Positions 1 through 5,928 of a stretch of 6,642 nucleotides of DNA are shown here, piece after piece (position 1 is the first letter of the stretch; the number at the start of each line of letters is the position of its first letter). The translations under genes were made by a program, and so were the position numbers. The notes beneath the pieces are model-generated. The model was not told the origin of the DNA, did no database searches, and saw nothing but the letters and a program-made list of their open reading frames with translations. The DNA is from Flavobacteriaceae bacterium. GTDB taxonomy: Bacteria; Bacteroidota; Bacteroidia; Flavobacteriales; Flavobacteriaceae. The stretch spans positions 1-6,642 of the forward strand of contig JAENXB010000163.1 in the NCBI GenBank assembly GCA_016649785.1, read 5' to 3'.

Positions 1-389
1 TAGAAATGGTGAACCTGACAAATTTAATAGAGAAGTTACCTTTTGGAGTTCAAACAAAAATTGGGGAGCAGGGCCAACTTTTAAGCGGCGGGGAGAAGCA
101 GCGATTATTAATTGCCAGGGCGATTTACAAAGACCCGGATTATTTGTTTTTTGATGAAGCCACAAGTTCCCTTGATGCGGAAAACGAAAAAGTTATTACA
201 GAAAATCTGGTTGCATTCTATAAGAATAAAACGGTGGTAATAATAGCGCATCGACTTTCCACCGTTAAAAATGCCGATCAAATTTTGGTCATGAATGAAG
301 GGAAAATTGTGGAAATAGGAAACCATCTTGATTTGATATCGCAAAACGGGATTTATCATAATCTGATCAGAAACCAACTTAAAACATAG
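1..389 (+). CDS. ABC exporter, C-terminal nucleotide-binding domain (5' partial; probably peptidase-domain type)
   Basis: This is the end of a membrane ABC exporter ATPase; the reading frame is already open at the window edge, so the ATG at 6 is internal. Counting from that Met, the ABC signature LSGGEKQR lies at residues 26-33, Walker B plus catalytic Glu (YLFFDEA) at 46-52, the D-loop SSLD just after, and the switch His at 82 (IIAHRLS). Walker A, the membrane domain and any N-terminal C39 peptidase domain lie upstream and are not visible. The ending (GIYHNLIRNQLKT) resembles bacteriocin/peptide exporters of Bacteroidota. The next gene is an HlyD adaptor and a double-glycine peptide lies downstream, so a leader-cleaving (PCAT) exporter in the inner membrane is inferred. 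The ATPase call is near certain; the peptidase-domain subtype is inference from context. The stop codon overlaps or abuts the real start of the HlyD gene. Confidence 0.93.
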   Translation, partial: EMVNLTNLIEKLPFGVQTKIGEQGQLLSGGEKQRLLIARAIYKDPDYLFFDEATSSLDAENEKVITENLVAFYKNKTVVIIAHRLSTVKNADQILVMNEGKIVEIGNHLDLISQNGIYHNLIRNQLKT

Positions 390-454
390 AATTTATCAAA
401 AATAGCCATAAATATCAATCTGAAAATAACCTTAACCGTGAGCCCGTTGGGATC

Positions 455-1678
455 TTGCGGTGGGGAACGGTATTGGTGTCTTTGTTTTTCATATTTTCCA
501 TTATTCTGGCATCCATCTTTTCATTTAATGAAGTTATTGTGGGAAGCGTAATTATTACCTCCAAGAATCCTCCGGTACAAATCCTGTCAAAAAAAACAGG
601 TAAGATTTCCTCGATAAATTATGGATCAGGGGATTCTATTTCAGAAGGAGCTGTGTTGGCTATTATTGAAAATCCCGCAAATGAAAAGGATATTGCTTAT
701 TTGAGGGAGAAGCTTCCGGCCACAATATCAATGCAGACCTCTATTGATGCTTTGAATATCGAATTTCCACGTCAACTTAATCTGGGGAACTCCATTCAAC
801 CCTTTTATAATGTCTTTTTAAGCAGGTATCAAAAATTAATATTGGAGAGTTCCCTTCGCGAAGGAATTATCCTCCAGATGCAGTTAAAAGATCAGCTTTC
901 TAATCAGAACTTGTCGTTAAAAAATAAAAAGGAGGAGCTTCTACTGGCAAAACAAAGTCTCAATATTCTTGAGGTCAATTTTCATAGACATCAAAAATTA
1001 TTATCAAAAGGTGTGATCTCCCAACTAGATTTGGAAAGAGTAGAAAATGAATTTCTAAACGAAAAGCGCCAATTCCATTTTCAGGAACAGCAGTTGAATC
1101 AAATAATCCTGGATAAGAACAGCATAGAAAAAAATCAGCAATTGGTTAAGAATTCAGATTTTAAAAACGGTAGTATTCAGGAAGCGGAACTAATCCTGGC
1201 CCGACAGGATTTATTAAATGAAATTTCTGAATGGGAAGAAAATTTTCTTCTCAAAAGCCCTATTGAAGGAAGGCTTTCTTACAATGATATTTGGGGAAAA
1301 TTTCAGGATGTAAAATCAGGGGAAGCCGTTTTTACGGTAGTTCCCTATGAGAGACAAAACCTAATTGGAAAGTGCGAGCTTCCGATTAGAAATTCCGGCA
1401 AGATCCGTAAGGATCAAAAGGTATTCTTAAAACTGGAAAATTTTCCTTACCGGGAGTGGGGAACGGTGGAAGCAAGTGTTGGGTCCATTTCTCAGGTTCC
1501 CAGAACAGGCGAAAATCCAGGCTATGTCGTGTACTTGAACATTGATGATTTAAATACATCTTACGGTAAGAAATTGGAATTTAATCAGGAATTGATTGGT
1601 ACGGCTGAAATTCTTTTGGAGGAAGTAACTGTTTTGGAACGTCTTTTTTATCAATTTCGAAACCTATGGTCAAACTAA
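455..1678 (+). CDS. HlyD-family periplasmic adaptor of a peptide exporter (start uncertain, coding probably from about 386)
   Basis: Membrane fusion protein that links the inner-membrane ABC exporter to the outer envelope. Numbered from the TTG at 455, it has one N-terminal transmembrane helix (about 5-24), the first half of a lipoyl/barrel-sandwich domain (about 43-75, around GKISSINYGSGDSISEGAVL), a long charged coiled-coil hairpin (about 120-260), the second lipoyl half (about 265-297, LLKSPIEGRLSY to VFTVVP), and a beta-barrel/C-terminal section ending LERLFYQFRNLW. The TTG start places the helix at the very N-terminus. The same frame is open upstream to a stop at 380-382 and encodes a plausible cytoplasmic tail running into GILRWG, the form this family normally has. 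There is no ATG, GTG or other TTG in that stretch, so the true start may be a rare ATA at 386 overlapping the exporter's stop. It is co-transcribed with the exporter; the regulator gene follows after 18 bases. Confidence 0.9.
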   Translation: MRWGTVLVSLFFIFSIILASIFSFNEVIVGSVIITSKNPPVQILSKKTGKISSINYGSGDSISEGAVLAIIENPANEKDIAYLREKLPATISMQTSIDALNIEFPRQLNLGNSIQPFYNVFLSRYQKLILESSLREGIILQMQLKDQLSNQNLSLKNKKEELLLAKQSLNILEVNFHRHQKLLSKGVISQLDLERVENEFLNEKRQFHFQEQQLNQIILDKNSIEKNQQLVKNSDFKNGSIQEAELILARQDLLNEISEWEENFLLKSPIEGRLSYNDIWGKFQDVKSGEAVFTVVPYERQNLIGKCELPIRNSGKIRKDQKVFLKLENFPYREWGTVEASVGSISQVPRTGENPGYVVYLNIDDLNTSYGKKLEFNQELIGTAEILLEEVTVLERLFYQFRNLWSN

Positions 1679-1696
1679 AATTTTAAATGATTTCAA

Positions 1697-3430
1697 ATGA
1701 ATTTAACAGGAACATATCAAAAAAATAATTTGGGAATATTTCCATTTCTTTTGGCGCTTGTATTTTTCCTTGATGGATTCTCTCAAAATAATTCAGGGCA
1801 TCTCAATGCAACGGAGATAAGGAGTTTGACTTTTAAAGAGATCAGCGATCTTGAAAATCAGGCTTGGAATCAAGACAATATGGTTCAGCTTAGAAAACTC
1901 ACACAAGCGCATGAGCAAAAAGCAAAAGCTGAAAATAATAATATTGAAATTGCCAGGGCATTTTATTACAGGGCACTTTTTGAAGAACCAAAAATAGCTT
2001 TGTTGTATGCGGATTCCATCATACAGGTAACAAAAAACAGCAATCATTTAAATTATCCAACCTTGGGATATATTCTTAAAGGCCATATTTTTTACAATGC
2101 GAATAATTTTCAGGATGCTCTTAATAATTACCTGGAAGCTTATAATATGGCATTGGCAAAGGAAAATACCGAACAACAGCGGGAAATATCATTATCCATT
2201 GCCGCAATTAGGAATCTTAATGGGCAACATTATGCCGCGGCCGAACTTTACAAACGATCCTTAAAACTTTTAATGCGCCAGAATAATTTTGAAAGCATTC
2301 ATTATGAAGAATTTATAGCATTGCTGTTTAATCTTTCGACTACCCATTTAAGATTGCAAGAGATCGATTCAGCCAAATATTATGTAAAAAATGGTATAGA
2401 TCAGAGTCTAATTTTTAAAGACAAATTGAATTTCAGGGATTTTGTCATGCTTGATGCCCAAATTAATTATTATGATAAAGATTATTTAAGGGCGAAGGAT
2501 ACACTGCTTAAATACGTAGATTCATTAGAAGGAACCAATAAAGCCATTAAGCTGTATTATCTTGGAAAGATTGAAGAAAAATTAGGGAACGGTATGTTAT
2601 CCCTAAGATATTTTGAAAATATTGATTCTATCCTTTCAGAAACTTTGGATCCTTTTATTGAGATCAAAGATGTGTACCAGCAACTCATATTTCGTTCTCT
2701 TTTAAATGAGGATAAGCCAAAACAAATTGAATATATGGGGAAGTTGATTTACTATGATAGTATTTTATCTACAGGGCAGGAAGATATTCTCAACAAGGCT
2801 ACAATCTCTTACGATATTCCTTATTTCAGGCATCAGAAAAAGAAAACGGAGGAACAACTCAAAGCAAAGAGCAGATATATTTCCTATGCTGGAATATTGG
2901 CCGGATTTTCTGTTTTATCCGGACTTGTATTTTTTGTCAGAACTAGGAGAATGCGAACCAGACTGAACCTCCTTCTAGAAAAAGGTCCAATAATACAAAG
3001 TATTGCTCCAGTGAAAAATTTAAGGCCTCCCTCTACTGTTCCGGAAGCAATTAGGATAGATATATTAAAAAGTCTGGAAGAATTTGAAAACTCAGATAGG
3101 TTCATGAGGGCAGATTTAGATCTGCCTTCATTGGCACTGGAATTAGAGACAAATACTGCCTACCTGTCAACTGTCATCAATTCCTACAAGCAATTGAGTT
3201 TTCCAAACTATATAAACGATTTGAAAATCACAAGGGCTATTAATCGGATAAGTGATACTCCTGAATTGTTGAAATTTAGTCATCAGGGACTAGCGAAACA
3301 TTTCGGATTTAAAACTGCAGGATCATTTTCAGCTGCCTTTTACAAAAAAACAGGAGTAACTGTTTCCGAATTTTTAAAAGAGTTAAATTTTCGGAAAAAC
3401 AACACGTCATTTATAAATGGCGATATGTAA
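1697..3430 (+). CDS. Membrane-spanning TPR/AraC-type helix-turn-helix transcriptional regulator
   Basis: Predicted one-component sensor-regulator of a type common in flavobacteria. A hydrophobic signal/anchor lies at about residues 12-29 (LGIFPFLLALVFFLDGFS). It is followed by helical TPR-like repeats, clearest at about 122-155 and 162-195, with weaker ones to about 316, then a charged helical linker (about 376-392). A transmembrane helix at about 394-414 is followed by a positive stretch (RTRRMRTR), which places the C-terminus inside the cell. Residues about 450-563 form an AraC-type DNA-binding domain with two helix-turn-helix units (about 476-497 and 526-560, the second with the typical GFKTAGSFSAAFYKKTGVTVSEF pattern split around FKT). 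The TPR part should thus face the periplasm, where it could bind a peptide. The gene sits between the export genes and the small peptide gene, pointing to control of the latter; that link is inferred. The ATG at 1697 gives a proper signal sequence and follows the HlyD stop by 18 bases. Confidence 0.9.
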   Translation: MNLTGTYQKNNLGIFPFLLALVFFLDGFSQNNSGHLNATEIRSLTFKEISDLENQAWNQDNMVQLRKLTQAHEQKAKAENNNIEIARAFYYRALFEEPKIALLYADSIIQVTKNSNHLNYPTLGYILKGHIFYNANNFQDALNNYLEAYNMALAKENTEQQREISLSIAAIRNLNGQHYAAAELYKRSLKLLMRQNNFESIHYEEFIALLFNLSTTHLRLQEIDSAKYYVKNGIDQSLIFKDKLNFRDFVMLDAQINYYDKDYLRAKDTLLKYVDSLEGTNKAIKLYYLGKIEEKLGNGMLSLRYFENIDSILSETLDPFIEIKDVYQQLIFRSLLNEDKPKQIEYMGKLIYYDSILSTGQEDILNKATISYDIPYFRHQKKKTEEQLKAKSRYISYAGILAGFSVLSGLVFFVRTRRMRTRLNLLLEKGPIIQSIAPVKNLRPPSTVPEAIRIDILKSLEEFENSDRFMRADLDLPSLALELETNTAYLSTVINSYKQLSFPNYINDLKITRAINRISDTPELLKFSHQGLAKHFGFKTAGSFSAAFYKKTGVTVSEFLKELNFRKNNTSFINGDM

Positions 3431-3504
3431 TTGTTGTGTTTTGCCTATGAATGAGCTTATTTAGTATATCAAATTTTATTAATTAATTTTAAATTATTTC
3501 AATC
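3431..3504 (+). promoter_or_regulatory. AT-rich leader region of the peptide gene, candidate operator/promoter
   Basis: A 74-base gap between the regulator gene and the small peptide gene, the longest gap within the plus-strand cassette. It is strongly AT-rich near the peptide start and contains a perfect 10-base palindrome, ATTAATTAAT, at 3478-3487. No good match to the Bacteroidota promoter (TTG, about 19 bases, TAnnTTTG) is visible; TTG at 3441 with TAGTATAT at 3462 has roughly the right spacing but a poor -7 box. A promoter driven by an AraC-type activator would be expected to have weak core elements, so the region is a reasonable place for regulator binding. This is inference only. Confidence 0.25.
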
Positions 3505-3630
3505 ATGAAAAAAGAACTTAAAGATTTTAAGGGAAGGGTTTTGCCGAATTTAAACAAAATTAAAGGTGGTGGAGTCGAAGGAGCTATTGACAGGGACAAG
3601 GTAATACGTCCTAAAAATGGCAGTAATTAA
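3505..3630 (+). CDS. Small double-glycine leader peptide (RiPP/pheromone-like precursor, 41 aa)
   Basis: A short gene, ATG to TAA, encoding 41 residues. The N-terminal half is basic and amphipathic (MKKELKDFKGRVLPNLNKIK) and ends in Gly21-Gly22-Gly23. If Gly21-Gly22 is the -2/-1 pair, Ile19 falls at -4 and Leu16 at -7, the hydrophobic positions expected in double-glycine leaders cut by C39 peptidase-domain ABC exporters; using Gly22-Gly23 breaks this register. The predicted product is GVEGAIDRDKVIRPKNGSN, 19 residues, highly charged, with no Cys or Thr and one Ser. Lanthionine or disulfide rings are therefore not possible; it may stay linear or carry side-chain links through Glu/Asp and Lys/Ser. 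Exporter and adaptor genes lie upstream, and a secreted S9 peptidase gene follows beyond a hairpin. The single proline (Pro36) in the core is a possible cut site. I do not recognise a named family; the reading frame and leader are convincing, the function is inferred. Confidence 0.78.
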   Translation: MKKELKDFKGRVLPNLNKIKGGGVEGAIDRDKVIRPKNGSN

Positions 3631-3640
3631 TGTAAAATTT

Positions 3641-3681
3641 AGAAATCCTGGGCCAAAATTTTTTGTCCCAGGATTTCTTTT
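3641..3681 (+). terminator. Strong hairpin with T-run between peptide and peptidase genes (terminator or attenuator)
   Basis: Perfect 12-base inverted repeat, AGAAATCCTGGG at 3641-3652 and CCCAGGATTTCT at 3667-3678, around a 14-base spacer that can pair further through CAAAA/TTTTG after one mismatch. It is followed by TTTT (3678-3681). It starts 11 bases after the peptide stop and ends 12 to 15 bases before the peptidase ATG. The form fits an intrinsic terminator, probably partial, which would make peptide mRNA more abundant than peptidase mRNA. It could equally protect the 3' end of a short peptide transcript. The T-run is short, so efficiency is uncertain. Confidence 0.7.
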
Positions 3682-3692
3682 AAATTTAGAAT

Positions 3693-5861
3693 ATGAAAAA
3701 TAAGTATAAATCTGTCCTTCTTTACCTGGGATGTTTGTTTTTTTCGATTTCCTATGCTCAAAATGGGACTATAAAAATTATAGGATATCCTGAAATAACC
3801 ATTCAAAGCCATTGTGAACTCCATTATGGAAATGAAGTTATAGATGAATACCAAAGTTTAAATAATTTGGAGGAACCCCAAATCATGTCTTGGTTTAAAG
3901 CACAGGATTCTGTGGCTGAGACTTATTTTTCTTCTAACGATCTTATGAATAAATATTTGGAGCGATTTAACCAATTACAAAATTTAGGTAACGGCAGTAT
4001 CAGTATGATACGGGTAAATGAAGCTGGTAATTATTTTTATTTGAAATATGATGATAAGAAAGGTGTTGATAAATTATATTACAGGCAACAACTTTCCTCT
4101 GACGAAATTGAAATATTCGACCCGTCCTCTTTCAAGGATGGAGGTACAGGCATCAGTTATATTAAACCCTCATTTGATGGTAAAAAACTGGCCATTGGTT
4201 TTAGGAATGGTGATGATTTTTCTTCACAAATCGTGATCTATGATCTTATCGAAAGAAAATTGCTAAATGATAAAATCTCAAATATTAACCCTGATTTTGG
4301 TGGGATTGAATGGCTTCCGGATGGTTCCGGATTTATCTATTTATACTTTCCGGTGGTGGATAAAACCCAACCCGGATACAAAAAGAACTCATTCTCGGTA
4401 ATTCATATCCTTGGTGGGGATCCCGAAGAACGAAAATCTATATTTGGAAATAGTGATCCTGTAGTTATTCCTTCAGATTATTACCCAAAAGTGAAGATCG
4501 GATCAAGTCAGGATAAATACATAGTTGGATATTCGGCCAGTTCCAGTGATTATTACGATGGTTATATTGCCAGGATTTCTGATGTTATAAATGGGGAATC
4601 AAAGTGGCTGCCATTTTTTAAGCAAGAAAACAAAGTGTTTTATAACCAGGGGGAAGTTCGAAATAATAAATTTATATTTCGTCAGGGGAGCGATAATGGA
4701 AATAGAATATGTCAGGTTAATATTGAAAATCCCGATTTCAACAATCCGGAGATTTTGGCTGAGGGAAGCAAGGAAAATCCCATTACCCAATTCATTGTTA
4801 CAAAGGATAAAATATATTTTGCAAAATCAAAATTTGGAGTTGAAGTTTCAATATTTGTAATCGAAGATAATAAAGGAACCGAACAATTAGAACTACCTTT
4901 TTCTGCCGGATTTGTATCGTTTTTTGGGGAATCTGTCACCCATAATTTTATAGGAGCAGAACTGGATGGATGGACCTCCGATTATACCAGATACCTTATA
5001 AATGAAGGGGATTTTAAGGAGGAAGCCCTTCAAACCAAAATTGATTACCCGGATTTTAAAAACCTTGTTTCAGAACAAATTATGGTGACCTCCCACGATG
5101 GAGTGGAAGTCCCATTATCCCTGGTCTATGATAAAAATTTGAAGCCCGATTCCAACAGCGAAGTTTTTATATATGTTTATGGAGCCTATGGGGAAAGTTT
5201 AAGTCCTTTCTTTTTTCCAATTTTCCTGGACTGGGCAGCTCAGGGGGGGATTTTAGCCTTTGCGCACGTAAGAGGGGGAGGTGAAAAAGGAAAAGAATGG
5301 CATGAGCAAGGAATGAAAAACCTAAAACAGAATTCCTGGAAAGATCTCAATGCCTGTACCGCTGAATTAATAGAGAGAGGATTTACCAGAAAGGGATTGA
5401 TTTCCTTATATACGGCCAGTGCAGGCGGAATTACGGCTGGAATGGCGGTAAACGAGCGCCCCGATCTATATTCATCTTTTATTGCCGAAGTGCCGCGTAT
5501 GAATCCGCTGGGCCTGGAATCTTCCGGTACGGCAAGCAGCACCAGCTATCTTGAATATGGCACTGTAAAAGATAGTTTGGAGTTCCTGGGCCTGTTAAAA
5601 ATGGATCCTTATCACAATCTTAAACCCGAAACCAACTATCCGGCCACCCTTATTATGCCGAGCAATAACGACGATCGCATTCCATTATGGGATAGCGGGA
5701 AATATATTGCCAAGCTTCAAAAAAGCAATACTGCCGGCACTCCAATCTTAATGGACATAGATTACCTGTCCGGCCATGAAGACTACGGAGATTATAACGA
5801 GACCGTGCGATTGTACAGCAAAATTTTTAGTTTTGCAAGGAGTAATATGCAACGAGATTAA
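3693..5861 (+). CDS. Secreted prolyl oligopeptidase-family (S9A) serine peptidase
   Basis: A 722-residue protein, the usual length for the family, with a Sec signal peptide (basic start, hydrophobic 8-19, likely cut SYA|QN after residue 22), so it acts in the periplasm or outside. Residues about 30-95 match the N-terminal S9A segment, about 100-450 form the beta-propeller, and about 460-718 the alpha/beta-hydrolase domain. Landmarks are HVRGGGEKGKEWHEQG (525-540), nucleophile Ser576 in TASAGG, catalytic Asp660 and Arg662 in NNDDRIP, and His695 in SGHEDYGD; the triad is complete. Two departures stand out: the usual GGSNGG elbow is TASAGG, and the segment between IAEVP and LEYG (601-620), which helps line the S1 pocket, is Ser/Thr-rich and lacks the tryptophan of typical proline-specific enzymes. 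Cleavage after proline is therefore not assured. Placed directly after the leader-peptide gene, it may trim that peptide; a general peptide-scavenging role is the alternative. Confidence 0.92.
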   Translation: MKNKYKSVLLYLGCLFFSISYAQNGTIKIIGYPEITIQSHCELHYGNEVIDEYQSLNNLEEPQIMSWFKAQDSVAETYFSSNDLMNKYLERFNQLQNLGNGSISMIRVNEAGNYFYLKYDDKKGVDKLYYRQQLSSDEIEIFDPSSFKDGGTGISYIKPSFDGKKLAIGFRNGDDFSSQIVIYDLIERKLLNDKISNINPDFGGIEWLPDGSGFIYLYFPVVDKTQPGYKKNSFSVIHILGGDPEERKSIFGNSDPVVIPSDYYPKVKIGSSQDKYIVGYSASSSDYYDGYIARISDVINGESKWLPFFKQENKVFYNQGEVRNNKFIFRQGSDNGNRICQVNIENPDFNNPEILAEGSKENPITQFIVTKDKIYFAKSKFGVEVSIFVIEDNKGTEQLELPFSAGFVSFFGESVTHNFIGAELDGWTSDYTRYLINEGDFKEEALQTKIDYPDFKNLVSEQIMVTSHDGVEVPLSLVYDKNLKPDSNSEVFIYVYGAYGESLSPFFFPIFLDWAAQGGILAFAHVRGGGEKGKEWHEQGMKNLKQNSWKDLNACTAELIERGFTRKGLISLYTASAGGITAGMAVNERPDLYSSFIAEVPRMNPLGLESSGTASSTSYLEYGTVKDSLEFLGLLKMDPYHNLKPETNYPATLIMPSNNDDRIPLWDSGKYIAKLQKSNTAGTPILMDIDYLSGHEDYGDYNETVRLYSKIFSFARSNMQRD

Positions 5862-5892
5862 AAATCAGAAAATTTTCAGAGCTGATAATCCG

Positions 5893-5915
5893 GTTCTCTA
5901 AGTTGTTTTAGGAAC
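5893..5915. terminator. Weak hairpin in the convergent gap
   Basis: In the 67-base gap between the converging peptidase and 2H phosphoesterase genes, GTTC plus CTAA on the left can pair with TTAG plus GAAC on the right, with one bulged T and a six-base loop. A short TTT follows on the plus strand. This is a poor but plausible terminator for the peptidase transcript. A separate palindrome, GAAAATTTTC, lies just upstream at about 5868-5877 and is too AT-rich to be convincing alone. Confidence 0.25.
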
Positions 5916-5928
5916 TTTGCGAATTATC

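Noticed and set aside
3458..3470. Possible -7 boxes TATTTAGT and TAGTATAT before the peptide gene
   Set aside because: Neither matches TAnnTTTG in its last four bases well enough, and the TTG spacing fits only the poorer one.
3568..3573. Cleavage of the small peptide after the third glycine (Gly22-Gly23 as the double glycine)
   Set aside because: This register puts Lys and Asn at -4 and -7 instead of Ile and Leu, so it fits double-glycine leaders worse.
3505..3630. Lanthipeptide or disulfide bacteriocin precursor
   Set aside because: The core has no Cys and no Thr, so thioether or disulfide rings cannot form.
3693..3760. Lipoprotein signal (YLGC at residues 11-14) in the S9A peptidase
   Set aside because: The lipobox lacks Leu at -3 and the hydrophobic stretch before Cys14 is too short; hydrophobic residues continue past it to a good SYA|QN signal peptidase I site.
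3639..3854. Minus-strand reading frame of 71 codons over the hairpin and peptidase start
   Set aside because: It runs antisense through the terminator-like hairpin and the signal peptide coding region, and the product has no recognisable features.
5240..5542. Minus-strand reading frame of 100 codons inside the peptidase gene
   Set aside because: It is antisense to the catalytic domain, where open frames arise from codon bias; it shows no motif and no initiation context.
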